Shown here one piece after another: positions 8,146 to 17,751 of a DNA stretch of 64,000 nucleotides. Origin of the DNA: Idiomarina aminovorans (GTDB lineage: Bacteria > Pseudomonadota > Gammaproteobacteria > Enterobacterales > Alteromonadaceae). The stretch covers positions 372,001 through 436,000 of the forward strand of contig NZ_JAKNDA010000001.1 of NCBI RefSeq assembly GCF_023155095.1, in the 5' to 3' direction. Within the stretch, counting starts at the first letter, position 1. The number at the start of each line of letters is the position of its first letter. The translations under genes and the position numbers were made by a program. Below the pieces are notes generated by a model that was not told the origin of the DNA, did no database searches, and was given only the letters and a program-made list of their open reading frames with translations.

Positions 8146-9393
8146 ATGGACTTTTCCTACAGTGCGAAAACAAAGGATTATCTGGCGCGGCTGAATGCCT
8201 TCATGGCGGAGTACGTTGAGCCATACGAAGAGCAATATCAGAAAGAGAATTATCGGCTGAACAGCACGCCAAATTGGCGGGAGTGGCAGGTGCCTCCGCG
8301 GCTATTTGAGCTTAAACAGCTGGCAAAAGAGCAGGGGCTCTGGAACTTGTTTTTGCCGGACGAAAAAATCGGTGCAGGTTTAAGCACGCTGGAATACGCA
8401 CCGCTTGCCGAGCGCATGGGCCGCAGCCTGCTGGCGCCGGAAATTTTCAACTGTAATGCTCCCGATACGGGCAATATGGAAGTGTTGTATCACTTTGGTG
8501 ATGACCCGCAACAAGAGCAGTGGTTAACGCCCTTGCTGAATGGCGACATTCGCTCGGTGTTTTGTATGACAGAGCCGGACGTTGCGTCCTCCGATGCCAC
8601 CAATATGCAAACCACTATTAAGGCGGACGGCTCCGATTGGGTGATTAACGGGCGTAAATGGTGGAGTACGGGTTTAGGTCACCCCGATGCTAAAATTGCC
8701 ATTGTCATGGGTTTAACCGACGAAGACGCGGAAAAGCATTATCGCCACTCTATGGTGTTGGTACCTTTGAACACGCCGGGCGTAAACATTGAACGTATGT
8801 TGCACGCTCTGGGCGAGTACGATGCGCCATACGGCCACGGCGAGGTGGTGTTCGACAACGTTCGGGTACCTAAAGAAAACATCATTGTCGGTCCGGGTGC
8901 CGGTTTTAAAATTGCTCAGGGGCGTTTAGGCCCGGGCCGCATTCATCATTGTATGCGCGCTATTGGCGCGGCCGAGCGCGCGCTGGAGCTGTTCGTTGAA
9001 CGCGGCACTTCGCGCATTGCCTTTGGTCAGCCTTTATTGAAACTGGGCGGTAACAGCGAGCGCTTGGCTGATATGCGTGTGGCTATTGATCAGGCGCGTT
9101 TGCTGACCCTGCATGCGGCCTGGCAAATTGACAACGTCGGTGCCATGAAAGCCATTAAGGAAATATCGGCGATTAAGCTGGTGGCTCCGAATGTACTGCA
9201 AAACGTGGTCGACGAAACCATGCAGTTGTTTGGTGGTGCATCCATGTGTCACGACACGCCGTTACCGGGCTTATTAACCGTAGCTCGTTCATTGCGTATT
9301 GCTGATGGACCTGACGCCGTGCATCGTGCGACTATTGCAAAAACAGAGTTAAAACAATGGGAAAAACAATGGAAAGGACGCGCTAATGACTGA
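8146..9393 (+). CDS. Acyl-CoA dehydrogenase, ACAD10/11-like
   Basis: A 415-residue flavoprotein of the acyl-CoA dehydrogenase family. An upstream ATG at 8086 is open, but 8146 (MDFSYSAKTKDYL) has the family N-terminus and a purine-rich GGGAGTGGG in front. Visible family motifs are FCMTEPDVASSDATN and WVINGRKWWSTGLGHP (FAD and substrate contacts), GRLGPGRIHHCMRAIGAAE, and the C-terminal QLFGGASMCHDTPLPGL. It overlaps the next gene, an APH-like kinase, by 8 bases; in animals the same two activities are fused in ACAD10 and ACAD11. By analogy the substrate may be a phosphorylated 4-hydroxyacyl-CoA, which is inference. Confidence 0.9.
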   Translation: MDFSYSAKTKDYLARLNAFMAEYVEPYEEQYQKENYRLNSTPNWREWQVPPRLFELKQLAKEQGLWNLFLPDEKIGAGLSTLEYAPLAERMGRSLLAPEIFNCNAPDTGNMEVLYHFGDDPQQEQWLTPLLNGDIRSVFCMTEPDVASSDATNMQTTIKADGSDWVINGRKWWSTGLGHPDAKIAIVMGLTDEDAEKHYRHSMVLVPLNTPGVNIERMLHALGEYDAPYGHGEVVFDNVRVPKENIIVGPGAGFKIAQGRLGPGRIHHCMRAIGAAERALELFVERGTSRIAFGQPLLKLGGNSERLADMRVAIDQARLLTLHAAWQIDNVGAMKAIKEISAIKLVAPNVLQNVVDETMQLFGGASMCHDTPLPGLLTVARSLRIADGPDAVHRATIAKTELKQWEKQWKGRAND

Positions 9394-10468
9394 TTCATCT
9401 GCGGTTACTGATCAGGCCGTTGAGGTAAGGGAAGACGAAGCGCTGCCAATAGAGGCGCTGGATAACTGGTTAGTCGAAAACATAGGCAGTGAACTGCCCG
9501 AAGAGCGCGGCGAACTGCGAATTACCCAATACAATGGCGGTGTGTCTAACTGGACCTATCGTTTAGATTACAACGGTCTGGCACTGGTATTGCGTCGTCC
9601 GCCGGATGGTACCAAAGCGAAGTCTGCTCACGATATGGGGCGTGAATATCGGCTGCAGAAGCGCCTGCGTCCGGCTTTTCCGCATGTGCCCAGAATGCTG
9701 GCGCATTGCAAAGATGAGTCAGTAATAGGCGCGGAGTTTTATGTGATGGAGCACATTACCGGCATTATTCCGCGCAGGCGTTTTCCGAAAGGTTTGGATC
9801 TCAGCTCTGATCAGGCGCGGCAGCTATGTACCAATGCGCTGGATAAAATCATTGAGCTGCATCAGGTCGATTTAAACAGCACCGGCTTGCGTAAAATCGC
9901 TAAAGGCAGGGGTTATACCGAGCGTCAGGTGAACGGCTGGTGTGGCCGCTATGAAAGAGCTAAAACCTGGAATGTGTTCGGGGCAGGCTCCGTCATGCAA
10001 TGGCTGCAGGAAAACAAACCGTCGGAAGAGAACATTTGCCTGGTGCATAACGACTTTCGTTTAGACAACTTGATACTCAACCCGGAAGACCCCACCGAAA
10101 TAATCGGTATTCTGGACTGGGAGCTCGCAACCTTAGGTAACCCCTTAATGGATATTGGCAACTCGCTGGCGTACTGGATAGAAGCCAGCGACGACAAAGT
10201 GGCGCGAGCAACAAAACGTCAGCCGAGTGATTATCCGGGCATGTTAACCCGCAAGGAAGTCATCGATTATTACTGTGAGCGTACCGGCACTAATGCTGAA
10301 GATTTCGCTTTTTACGAGGTGTTTGGCTTGTTCCGTTTAGCGGTTATTGCGCAGCAAATTTATTACCGCTACCACCACAAGCAAACCAGCAACAAAGCCT
10401 TTAAGAACTTCTGGTTTTTGGTGAATTATTTGCTGTGGCGCTGCCGCCGCCGTATTGCGAAAGCCTAA
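9386..10468 (+). CDS. APH-family phosphotransferase, ACAD10/11 kinase-like
   Basis: A 360-residue aminoglycoside-phosphotransferase-fold kinase. The ATP lobe has NGGVSNWTYRL and LVLRRPP; the catalytic loop is LVHNDFRLDNLIL (HxDxxxxN type) and the metal aspartate is in IGILDWELATLGNPLMD. This is the subfamily that accompanies acyl-CoA dehydrogenases, not an antibiotic resistance enzyme. It overlaps the preceding dehydrogenase by 8 bases and is followed 28 bases later by an SDR gene, so the three form one unit. A likely role is phosphorylation of a hydroxyacyl-CoA hydroxyl before elimination, as proposed for ACAD10/11 and the Pseudomonas levulinate kinase LvaA; this is not proved here. Confidence 0.88.
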   Translation: MTDSSAVTDQAVEVREDEALPIEALDNWLVENIGSELPEERGELRITQYNGGVSNWTYRLDYNGLALVLRRPPDGTKAKSAHDMGREYRLQKRLRPAFPHVPRMLAHCKDESVIGAEFYVMEHITGIIPRRRFPKGLDLSSDQARQLCTNALDKIIELHQVDLNSTGLRKIAKGRGYTERQVNGWCGRYERAKTWNVFGAGSVMQWLQENKPSEENICLVHNDFRLDNLILNPEDPTEIIGILDWELATLGNPLMDIGNSLAYWIEASDDKVARATKRQPSDYPGMLTRKEVIDYYCERTGTNAEDFAFYEVFGLFRLAVIAQQIYYRYHHKQTSNKAFKNFWFLVNYLLWRCRRRIAKA

Positions 10469-10496
10469 AAAATAACAATAAAAAGAGAATTAAAAA

Positions 10497-11279
10497 ATGT
10501 CTCAACAACGAAAAACCATTTTAATTACCGGTGCCAGCTCTGGCCTGGGTCAGGGTATGGCGCGGGAATTTGCAGCGCAGGGTAAAAACTTGTGCCTGTG
10601 CGCCCGCCGGTTAGACCGGTTGGAAGAGCTAAAAGCCGAGCTGGAAGGTCAGCATTCCGGTATAACCGTGAGCATTAAAACCCTGGATGTAAACCAGCAC
10701 GAAGACGTATTCCGCATCTTTCAGGAATTTAAGCAAGAGTTTCACGCACAAAAAAAACAAATCGACCGCTTTATTATTAACGCTGGTATGGGCAAGGGCG
10801 CCGCTCTGGGGACGGGCTATTTTGAAGCGAATAAAGCCACGGCCGAAACGAACTTTGTGGCGGCACTGGCGCAATGCGAAGCGGCTATGGACATTTTGCG
10901 CGAACAAAAGCAGGGGCATTTAGTCACTATTTCGTCCATGAGTGCCTTTCGCGGTATGCCACGGGCTATGACGGTCTATGCGGCCACAAAAGCGGGTTTG
11001 GCGTCGTTAACCGAAGGCATTCGGGCGGACTTAATGAAAACCTATGGCAGCAACAGCCCCATTAAAGTATCGACCATTTATCCGGGCTATATTCGCTCGG
11101 AAATTAATGAAAAGGTGAAAAACACACCGTTCATGGTGGACACAGAAACGGGCTGCCGGTTATTGGCAGAAGCTATCAATAAAGAGCCGGTAAAAGCCTA
11201 TGTGCCGCGCTGGCCCTGGGCGTTAATGGCATTTTTAATGAAGCGTCTGCCGTTAAAATGGGTGTTAAAGCTGGCTTAA
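10497..11279 (+). CDS. Short-chain dehydrogenase/reductase
   Basis: A 260-residue NAD(P)-dependent oxidoreductase of the SDR superfamily. The nucleotide-binding motif is LITGASSGLGQG near residues 9-20, the conserved INAG follows at about 95, and the catalytic set is S in ISSMSAF plus Y-x-x-x-K in VYAATKAG. The N-terminal CARRLDRL after strand 2 suggests NADP preference. The C-terminus is hydrophobic (WALMAFLMKRLPLKWVLKL) and may attach to the membrane. It follows the kinase gene and probably acts on the same hydroxy- or keto-acid pathway. The downstream gene is convergent. Confidence 0.88.
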   Translation: MSQQRKTILITGASSGLGQGMAREFAAQGKNLCLCARRLDRLEELKAELEGQHSGITVSIKTLDVNQHEDVFRIFQEFKQEFHAQKKQIDRFIINAGMGKGAALGTGYFEANKATAETNFVAALAQCEAAMDILREQKQGHLVTISSMSAFRGMPRAMTVYAATKAGLASLTEGIRADLMKTYGSNSPIKVSTIYPGYIRSEINEKVKNTPFMVDTETGCRLLAEAINKEPVKAYVPRWPWALMAFLMKRLPLKWVLKLA

Positions 11280-11306
11280 TTCAGATTTTTAACTCAGCCC
11301 GGCAAT

Positions 11307-11762
11307 TTATTCGGGGCTGCCACAGACCGCATTACCGCGGGTAGATACCTGCACCGACAGTGACTGGCTGACGCCGTCAGCGTCGTTAAATAAGAACACC
11401 GGCTCAACCAAATGCATATTGCCACGGCTACCGTCGTGGTTGATATCAAGCTGCTGGTCTTTCAGGGTCAGTTTAAGGCAACCATCGTGCTCGGTCGTGA
11501 GTATGCGCTGCCATTTATCAATACGCGGCTCATGCAGCCAGACTTCGTGGCCTTGCCATTGCTTATCGCTGCCGCGCTCACACCAGTAAGAGTGGGCTTC
11601 TAAAGAGCCGCCATCATTGCTAACCAACTGTTTTATTTCGCACTGCTCTTCACTGGGCAAGTCGGGTTGCATAGTGACCTTCTGATAAATAATCGCGCTA
11701 CCCAAAATGAGAATGATGGTAATAATAATGGCACCCACACCAAGAATAATTTGCTTTAACAT
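11307..11762 (-). CDS. Membrane-anchored hypothetical protein
   Basis: The start at 11762 is preferred over a longer frame (to 11921) because TCTGGAGCCAT precedes it and it gives a normal membrane anchor. The 151-residue product begins MLKQIILGVGAII and has one hydrophobic helix at about 4-26, then an extracytoplasmic domain with five cysteines (EEQCEI, YWCERG, DGCLKL, AVCGSPE and others), probably with disulfides. Family not recognised. It faces away from the small membrane gene at 11839 and converges on the SDR gene. Confidence 0.65.
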   Translation of the reverse strand: MLKQIILGVGAIIITIILILGSAIIYQKVTMQPDLPSEEQCEIKQLVSNDGGSLEAHSYWCERGSDKQWQGHEVWLHEPRIDKWQRILTTEHDGCLKLTLKDQQLDINHDGSRGNMHLVEPVFLFNDADGVSQSLSVQVSTRGNAVCGSPE

Positions 11763-11838
11763 ATGGCTCCAGAACCTGATACAGTAGAATTTCTTAGTAT
11801 AAAGACAATAAATATAAGAACAATAACTTGGGGGAAGT

Positions 11839-12099
11839 ATGTGGCAACGTGTTTTGGCATTACTGATTCTTATTGCTGGCTTATTGATGGCGGTTTTGGG
11901 TGTTGTGAGTGATAACGACACTAATATCCGCCTATCGGGTGCTGTTTTAATGCTGATAGGTATTATCTGGCTTTATAAGCAGCCCACCTTAAAATCGCTG
12001 AATCGCACCGACAAACCGACGTTGAAATGGTATCAGTCTCCGCTCTTGTGGGTTCCGGTTATTGCGATCATCTTTTTTATTATCAGTCTGTTCATGTAG
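11839..12099 (+). CDS. Small two- to three-helix membrane protein
   Basis: An 86-residue inner membrane protein with hydrophobic segments at about 4-21, 32-47 and 65-85, separated by short polar loops (SDNDTNIRLSG, KSLNRTDKPTLKW). The start follows TTGGGGGAAGT. No family was recognised. It is followed 47 bases later by another small membrane gene that is coupled to pxpA, so it may belong to the same transcript. Confidence 0.65.
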   Translation: MWQRVLALLILIAGLLMAVLGVVSDNDTNIRLSGAVLMLIGIIWLYKQPTLKSLNRTDKPTLKWYQSPLLWVPVIAIIFFIISLFM

Positions 12100-12146
12100 G
12101 CGGATAGTTTAAGCAGAGAGTTAGGCATAAATCAGGAATCTAATTA

Positions 12147-12551
12147 ATGAATATCGCAAAACGAATTGTTATTTTAACCGGTGCCGTGGGTTTATTTTTT
12201 TACACGGCGGAGCAGGAAGAGCTGATTACCCTGATTGCGAATTTTGATCTGGGTTGGTACAAACTGGGCGTTCCTATTGCCTGGGGGCTGGTGCTTGGTG
12301 GATTGTGCGCGTTGCTAAAACTGCGTTGGCTGCTGTCCTGGATGGCTCCTGTAACTCTGGTTGCCAGTGCAATAACGACCATGGGGCTTACAGGTGCCAT
12401 AGCGGTCTTTGCCAAACACCAGTTGGTGGTGCTGAGTTTACCGCCATTACAGCTCGCGGCCGTGGGTATCGGTTTGTATCTATTTGGTGTCAGTTTGGCT
12501 AAGTTAATGGGTGACATTGAAGCCAGAAAGTCTGAAAAAGGTAAGAAATGA
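12147..12551 (+). CDS. Small membrane protein coupled to pxpA
   Basis: A 134-residue polytopic membrane protein with about four hydrophobic segments (RIVILTGAVGLFFYTA, LGVPIAWGLVLGGLCALL, then LLSWMAPVTLVASAITTM, then LAAVGIGLYLFGVSLAKL) and a basic C-terminus (EARKSEKGKK). Its TGA overlaps the pxpA ATG (ATGA), so it is translated together with the oxoprolinase genes. It is too short to be an ordinary transporter alone. A role in uptake of 5-oxoproline or in supporting PxpABC is speculative. Confidence 0.7.
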   Translation: MNIAKRIVILTGAVGLFFYTAEQEELITLIANFDLGWYKLGVPIAWGLVLGGLCALLKLRWLLSWMAPVTLVASAITTMGLTGAIAVFAKHQLVVLSLPPLQLAAVGIGLYLFGVSLAKLMGDIEARKSEKGKK

Positions 12552-13312
12552 ATCCTCAAATTACTCTAAACAGTGATATTGGTGAAAGTTTTGGTGCTTG
12601 GGAAATGGGCGCCGATGAGTTAATCATGCCCCATATTGACTGTGCTAACGTCGCTTGTGGTTTTCATGCGTCTGATCCTCTCACTATGCTGAAAACGGTT
12701 AAACTGGCGAAGCAGCACAATGTGACCATAGGCGCACACCCGGCGTACCCCGATCTGGTTGGTTTTGGCCGACGCCACATGAAGTTAAAACCCGATGAGG
12801 TAACAGCCTTAATTCAATACCAGGTGGGGGCGTTACAGGGAATTTGTGCCGGTCAAAAAACAGAAGTGAGTTACGTGAAACCCCATGGTGCACTATATAA
12901 TGACATGCTCAGCGACGGCCAGCAGTTTGATGCGGTTTGTCAGGCTATTGCAGCATTGCAGAATGACCGTCATGAACCGTTACCGTTAATGGTCATGGCA
13001 ACCCCGGAAAACGATGCCTGGCGTCATCGCGGCCAGCAGTTTGATGTTGAACTTTGGTTTGAAGGGTTTGCCGACCGAGCTTACGATGATAACGGGCAAC
13101 TGCGCTCGCGCAGTAACTCTGATGCGGTATACGGTGACGCAGAAACTCTGTACGCGCAGGCCGAAGCCTTTGCGACAGGCCGCGCTATTGAGAGTGTATC
13201 GGGTAAATCGTTACAGATTGAAATTGACTCTCTTTGTGTTCACGGCGATAACCCCAGGGCAATAGAAACCGTTGAGAAACTGCGGGATATTGTCCGGCAA
13301 GCTTACCAATAA
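12548..13312 (+). CDS. pxpA: 5-oxoprolinase subunit A (LamB/YcsF family)
   Basis: PxpA with PxpB and PxpC hydrolyses 5-oxoproline (pyroglutamate) to glutamate using ATP. The 254-residue protein shows the LamB/YcsF signature: LNSDIGESFGAWEMG at the N-terminus, then ANVACGFHASDP, then GAHPAYPDLVGFGRR, VKPHGALYND and a late FADRAYDDNGQLRSR. These carry the metal-site aspartate and histidines of the polysaccharide-deacetylase-like barrel. The start overlaps the upstream membrane gene and pxpB begins 14 bases after the stop. The whole set gives a dedicated detoxification and recycling route for pyroglutamate, fitting amino-acid metabolism. Confidence 0.95.
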   Translation: MNPQITLNSDIGESFGAWEMGADELIMPHIDCANVACGFHASDPLTMLKTVKLAKQHNVTIGAHPAYPDLVGFGRRHMKLKPDEVTALIQYQVGALQGICAGQKTEVSYVKPHGALYNDMLSDGQQFDAVCQAIAALQNDRHEPLPLMVMATPENDAWRHRGQQFDVELWFEGFADRAYDDNGQLRSRSNSDAVYGDAETLYAQAEAFATGRAIESVSGKSLQIEIDSLCVHGDNPRAIETVEKLRDIVRQAYQ

Positions 13313-13326
13313 TTTATGATTAAGGT

Positions 13327-14040
13327 ATGAATAAAGAATCTGATTTTCCCAAACTGGTTTCAGCGGGGGCTGATGCACTGATTGTCTATTTAGGCGAGGG
13401 CATTAGTGTCTCGGTTAATCAACGTGTTCTGGCGGCGGTTCGGGCGGTAGAGCAGAAACTATCCGATGTGGTGCTGGATCTCGTTCCGTCTTATAACTCG
13501 TTGATGGTTTACTATGACGTGCTGAATATTGATGAGCCGGAAATGCGCGAGCGTTTAAAAAACGCTTTGCAGGATCTGACCAGTGATGACCGCAACCAAA
13601 CAGGCAAGCGGCACCGCATACCGGTGTATTACGATAAAAGCGTTGGCCCCGATTTATCCCGTATTGCTGAAACCAATAACTGCTCCGTAGAGGATGTGAT
13701 TAAAGCTCATACGAAACAAACCTATCGGGTTTATGCCATGGGCTTTGCACCGGGTTTTGCCTATTTAGGTGAAGTTTCGGAAAATATACGAACGCCGCGT
13801 TTAGAGAACCCCCGCAAGAAAATAACGGCAGGCAGTGTAGCCATTGCCGAAAGCCAGACCGCGGTTTATCCGTCGGCGTCGCCCGGCGGCTGGAATATTA
13901 TTGGCCGTACCTCAACTCAGCTTTATGACCCGTCTTCAGGAACCATTAGCCCGCTGAATGTGGGCGACGAAGTAGAATTTTATGCTGTTGATAAACAGGA
14001 GTTTATTGATGAAGGCGGTGATACGGAGACCTTATCATGA
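13327..14040 (+). CDS. pxpB: 5-oxoprolinase subunit B (KipI family)
   Basis: A 237-residue KipI/allophanate-hydrolase-subunit-1 protein. Family motifs are VLDLVPSYNSLMVYYD, then VYAMGFAPGFAYLGE and the TPRLENPRKKITAGSVAIAE segment, which forms the cyclophilin-like fold surface, and ASPGGWNIIGRT. The length is typical. It begins after TTAAGGT, 14 bases past pxpA, and overlaps pxpC by 4 bases (ATGA). In the old Bacillus naming this is an inhibitor of the sporulation kinase KinA, but within a complete pxpABC set the oxoprolinase role is far more likely. Confidence 0.95.
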   Translation: MNKESDFPKLVSAGADALIVYLGEGISVSVNQRVLAAVRAVEQKLSDVVLDLVPSYNSLMVYYDVLNIDEPEMRERLKNALQDLTSDDRNQTGKRHRIPVYYDKSVGPDLSRIAETNNCSVEDVIKAHTKQTYRVYAMGFAPGFAYLGEVSENIRTPRLENPRKKITAGSVAIAESQTAVYPSASPGGWNIIGRTSTQLYDPSSGTISPLNVGDEVEFYAVDKQEFIDEGGDTETLS

Positions 14041-14993
14041 TGCGGATTATTGAAGCGGGTATGCGCGCAATGGTGCAGGACTTTGGTCGTTTTGGTTATT
14101 TGTCTAAAGGCCTGACCCGCGGCGGCCCAATGGATGAGCACGCGTTTTTATGGGCCAACCGCTTACTGAGTAATAGCTTTAATGCTGCTCAGATTGAAAT
14201 AACCCTGGGTGGTTTAGAGGTTGAGTTTGACTCCGATTGTCAGTGTGCAGTGACTGGCGCTGATGTTGAGCTTACGCTGGATGATGAAACACTGCAGAAT
14301 TGGCAAAATTTTAAGGTACGTGCGGGGCAGCGGCTAAAAGTGAGTTACGCCAGTGCCGGTGTCAGAGCCTATTTAGCGGTGCAGGGCGGCTTTCAGGTGA
14401 AACCTAAATGGGGCAGTTGCGCCACGGTAACACGTGATGCGGTTGGCGGCTTGCATGGTGACGGCGCGCCGTTAAAAGCCGGAGACGAGGTGGCGTTTAA
14501 TAAAGAACAGGACTATCAAGTATCGCGCCGCGTTGGCTGGAAGTACCGGCCTAATTACGAAAAAACTCCGGTTATTGGTTTAATACCGGGGTTTCAGTAC
14601 GACGCATTTCCCAGTTCTGCCCAAGAAGCTTTCTGCTACGAAGATTACGAAGTCACGAAAGACAGTGACCGTATGGGTATTCGTTTGTCCGGTAAAGCGC
14701 TGGAATACGACGGTGAAGGCTTGGTGTCAGAGGGGGTTAATGTGGGTTCGGTACAGGTGCCGGCCAACGGGCAGCCTATTATTATGATGCACGACCGCCA
14801 AACCCTGGGTGGATACCCTAAACTGGGCACCATTAATCCTTTTGATTTAGGTCGGCTGGCGCAATGCCAACCCAGTCAGACGGTTCGTTTTACCCGCATT
14901 GAAGGTAAAGTTGCACAGCAGCAACTGCGCCGTTTTTATCAGTTTTTTAATGTTCGCTTAACTTGTCAGGCAGGCCATAACCTGCGATCATAA
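14037..14993 (+). CDS. pxpC: 5-oxoprolinase subunit C (KipA/biotin-dependent carboxylase-like)
   Basis: A 318-residue KipA/allophanate-hydrolase-subunit-2 protein, the partner of PxpB in the ATP-dependent 5-oxoprolinase. Recognisable motifs are MVQDFGRFGYLSKGLTRGG near the start, ITLGGLEVEF, YLAVQGGF, then SDRMGIRLSG, SEGVNVGSVQVPANGQPI and the C-terminal TLGGYPKLGTINPFDLGRLAQ. Two ATGs lie side by side at 14037 and 14040; the first overlaps the pxpB stop. It is the last gene of the unit; glnS follows after 48 bases with its own ribosome site. Confidence 0.95.
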   Translation: MMRIIEAGMRAMVQDFGRFGYLSKGLTRGGPMDEHAFLWANRLLSNSFNAAQIEITLGGLEVEFDSDCQCAVTGADVELTLDDETLQNWQNFKVRAGQRLKVSYASAGVRAYLAVQGGFQVKPKWGSCATVTRDAVGGLHGDGAPLKAGDEVAFNKEQDYQVSRRVGWKYRPNYEKTPVIGLIPGFQYDAFPSSAQEAFCYEDYEVTKDSDRMGIRLSGKALEYDGEGLVSEGVNVGSVQVPANGQPIIMMHDRQTLGGYPKLGTINPFDLGRLAQCQPSQTVRFTRIEGKVAQQQLRRFYQFFNVRLTCQAGHNLRS

Positions 14994-15041
14994 CCGCTTC
15001 ATTTTATCCGGTGTTGATTTTGTAGCGGAGACAAAAAGTCC

Positions 15042-16727
15042 ATGGCTGATACTGATTCACGTCCCAGTAATTTTATTCGTCAAATTATTGATAAAGATTT
15101 GGCCAGTGGCAAGCATTCCACTGTACACACCCGTTTTCCCCCGGAGCCGAATGGTTACCTGCATATTGGCCATGCTAAGTCGATAGTGCTGAACTTTGGT
15201 ATTGCCGAAGACTACAAAGGCACCTGTAACCTGCGTTTTGATGATACGAACCCGCTGAAAGAAAAAGTGGATTACGTAAACTCCATTAAAAAAGATGTGG
15301 AGTGGCTGGGCTATCACTGGGAAGGTGAGCCACGTTACTCATCCAACTACTTTGATCAGTTGCATGCCTTTGCGGTCGAACTGATCGAGAAAGGCCTGGC
15401 CTACGTTGATTTCAGCCCTCAGGATAAAATGCGTGAAATGCGCGGTACCCTGAAAGAGCCGGGCGTAAACAGCCCGTACCGTGACACTTCTGTGGAAGAG
15501 AACTTAAAGCACTTCGCTGATATGACAGCGGGTAAACACGAAGAAGGCACCGCGGCATTACGCGCAAAAATTGATATGAGCTCGCCGTTTATGTGCATGC
15601 GTGATCCGGTAATTTACCGTGTACGCTTTGTGCATCACCACCAGACCGGTGATAAATGGTGCGTTTACCCCATGTACGACTTTACCCACTGTATTTCCGA
15701 TGCATTGGAAGGTATTACGCATTCACTGTGTACGCTGGAGTTTCAGGACAACCGTCGTTTGTACGAGTGGGTACTGGATAACATCAGCATTGACTGCCAC
15801 CCACAGCAGATAGAATTTTCACGCCTGAACCTGCAATACACGGTAATGAGCAAGCGTATTATTAATACGCTGGTGGAAGAAAATAAAGTCACGGGCTGGG
15901 ATGACCCTCGTATTGCCAGTGTTGCTGGTTTACGTCGCCGTGGTTATACACCTGAATCCATTCGTGAGTTTTGTCGTCGTATTGGCGTGACCAAAATGGA
16001 TAATCAGGTAGAAATGAGCATGCTGGAAGCCTGCATCCGTGATGACTTAAATGCCAATGCACCACGTGCTATGGCGGTGATGGATCCGGTAAAAGTTGTG
16101 ATTGAGAACTACCCGGAAGGCGAGCAGGAATTGCTGGATGCGCCTAACCACCCGAACGACCCGGAAATGGGCTCTCGGCAGGTCACTTTCAGCCGCGAAA
16201 TTTGGATAGAACGTGAGGATTTCCGCGAATCAGCCAATAAGAAGTTCAAGCGGCTGGTACTGGATAAAGAAGTACGTTTACGTAACGCTTATGTTATTCG
16301 TGCCGACCGGGTAGAAACCGACGATAATGGTGAAATTCAGACCATCTATTGCCACTACGACGCGGATACGTTAGGTAAAGACCCGGCTGACGGTCGCAAG
16401 GTAAAAGGCGTGATCCACTGGGTGTCTGTTGAAACGGCTAAAGAAGCCGAGTTCCGTGTTTATGATCGTTTATTCCAGGTGCCGAATCCGGCGGCCGAGG
16501 AAGACTTATTCTCCACCCTGAACCCTGAGTCTCTGGTTATTAAGAAAGGCTTTGTGGAAGCAAACTTAGCTAGTGCGAAACTCAGCGAAAACTTCCAGTT
16601 TGAACGCCTGGGCTATTATTGCTTAGACACTGATGCCGAGAAAGAAGGGCGTCTTATTTTCAACCAGACGGTTGGCTTGCGTGACAGCTGGGCGAAAATA
16701 GAACAGCAACAAACTACTGAATCGTAA
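15042..16727 (+). CDS. glnS: Glutaminyl-tRNA synthetase
   Basis: A class I aminoacyl-tRNA synthetase of 561 residues, charging tRNA-Gln. The HIGH motif is in [17 protein letters not shown] and the second ATP motif is the variant VMSKR at about residue 270. FDDTNP and [18 protein letters not shown] are also characteristic of GlnRS. The C-terminal half carries the anticodon-binding beta barrels ([28 protein letters not shown]). The start ATG follows TAGCGGAGAC. Its end overlaps the convergent gene at 16714 by 14 bases. Confidence 0.98.
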   Translation: MADTDSRPSNFIRQIIDKDLASGKHSTVHTRFPPEPNGYLHIGHAKSIVLNFGIAEDYKGTCNLRFDDTNPLKEKVDYVNSIKKDVEWLGYHWEGEPRYSSNYFDQLHAFAVELIEKGLAYVDFSPQDKMREMRGTLKEPGVNSPYRDTSVEENLKHFADMTAGKHEEGTAALRAKIDMSSPFMCMRDPVIYRVRFVHHHQTGDKWCVYPMYDFTHCISDALEGITHSLCTLEFQDNRRLYEWVLDNISIDCHPQQIEFSRLNLQYTVMSKRIINTLVEENKVTGWDDPRIASVAGLRRRGYTPESIREFCRRIGVTKMDNQVEMSMLEACIRDDLNANAPRAMAVMDPVKVVIENYPEGEQELLDAPNHPNDPEMGSRQVTFSREIWIEREDFRESANKKFKRLVLDKEVRLRNAYVIRADRVETDDNGEIQTIYCHYDADTLGKDPADGRKVKGVIHWVSVETAKEAEFRVYDRLFQVPNPAAEEDLFSTLNPESLVIKKGFVEANLASAKLSENFQFERLGYYCLDTDAEKEGRLIFNQTVGLRDSWAKIEQQQTTES

Positions 16728-17751
16728 ACTGATCCAGTAGTTTAGCGCCGTATAAACGTGAGGGGGTGTAAAAGCCCCCTGATTGTTTTTGCTTTAAGGT
16801 ATGCACCGCCAGTTCTACCGCACCCTCAGCGGTCAGTGAATAACCATTTTTCACTTTAACCCGCATACTCTTTTTATTACCTTTGGCGTCTGTAACTTCA
16901 CCCCAAACATAAGTCGGGTTGTCTTTGCGTTCTTTTTCTTCCGGGCCTGCGGGCTGTGACTCTAGTTTTTGTTTTAGCTTGCGTTGTACCCATTTCCAGT
17001 TAAATACCCAGCGGAACCAGTTCATGCGACGCATCTTTTTCACTAAGCGCGGGCTGGCGGGTATGTAGACTTCAATGTTGGGTATTTCAGTGGTGTAGTA
17101 AGCCGTGGAAACATCACCCCAGGGAATGGTCATGGCACATTTTTCACCGTTACCGAAGTCTATCCAGCGAGAATGCCAGGCGTGCGGAACATCGGTAATT
17201 TGCCCCTGAATTCGTGCGGCACCACCACGGGCTAAACTTTCGATACTGGTTTTAGCCGTGCCCCGGCTCATACGTGATCCTGAATCAAAACCCAGAGCCA
17301 GATGAGTTGCTTCAGGCATTTGGGCATTTAGTCGCGCCGCAATACAATCGGTTGGAATAACGTCGAAGCCGACACCCGGACAAATAACAACGCCAGCTTC
17401 ACGAGCCGCTTTGTCCATAGAGTGCGCGTATTCGAAAACGTCAATCTCGCCGGTAATGTCTAAGTAGTGGGTTTGGGTATCAATGCAGGCGTTGATAAGC
17501 GGAACTGCGGTTTGACTGAATGGTCCGGCGCAGTTAACGACTAAGTCAACGTCTTCTAATTGCTGTTTGACCTCATCGATACTGTCTAATGAAAAGGCTT
17601 TATACTGAAAGCCTAAGTGATGAGCAGCTGGCTCAAGGGAGTCTTCATTCCGACCGGCTAAAATGGGTTGGTAACCGCGCTTTTTTGCCTGATGAGCAAT
17701 AAGCTTGCCCGAATAACCATAAGCCCCATAAATGAGCCAGCGTAGCGCCAT
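16714..17751 (-). CDS. Saccharopine dehydrogenase-like NAD(P) oxidoreductase
   Basis: A 345-residue protein of the saccharopine-dehydrogenase-like / trans-acting enoyl reductase family. The Rossmann nucleotide motif sits at the N-terminus ([14 protein letters not shown]) and is followed by [28 protein letters not shown] and [13 protein letters not shown] are family landmarks. True saccharopine dehydrogenase is unlikely; related proteins act in lipid or unknown reductions. The start codon overlaps the fur stop (TAATG), so it is translationally coupled to fur. That link is unusual and worth noting, but does not itself show iron regulation. Confidence 0.85.
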   Translation of the reverse strand: MALRWLIYGAYGYSGKLIAHQAKKRGYQPILAGRNEDSLEPAAHHLGFQYKAFSLDSIDEVKQQLEDVDLVVNCAGPFSQTAVPLINACIDTQTHYLDITGEIDVFEYAHSMDKAAREAGVVICPGVGFDVIPTDCIAARLNAQMPEATHLALGFDSGSRMSRGTAKTSIESLARGGAARIQGQITDVPHAWHSRWIDFGNGEKCAMTIPWGDVSTAYYTTEIPNIEVYIPASPRLVKKMRRMNWFRWVFNWKWVQRKLKQKLESQPAGPEEKERKDNPTYVWGEVTDAKGNKKSMRVKVKNGYSLTAEGAVELAVHTLKQKQSGGFYTPSRLYGAKLLDQFTIQ

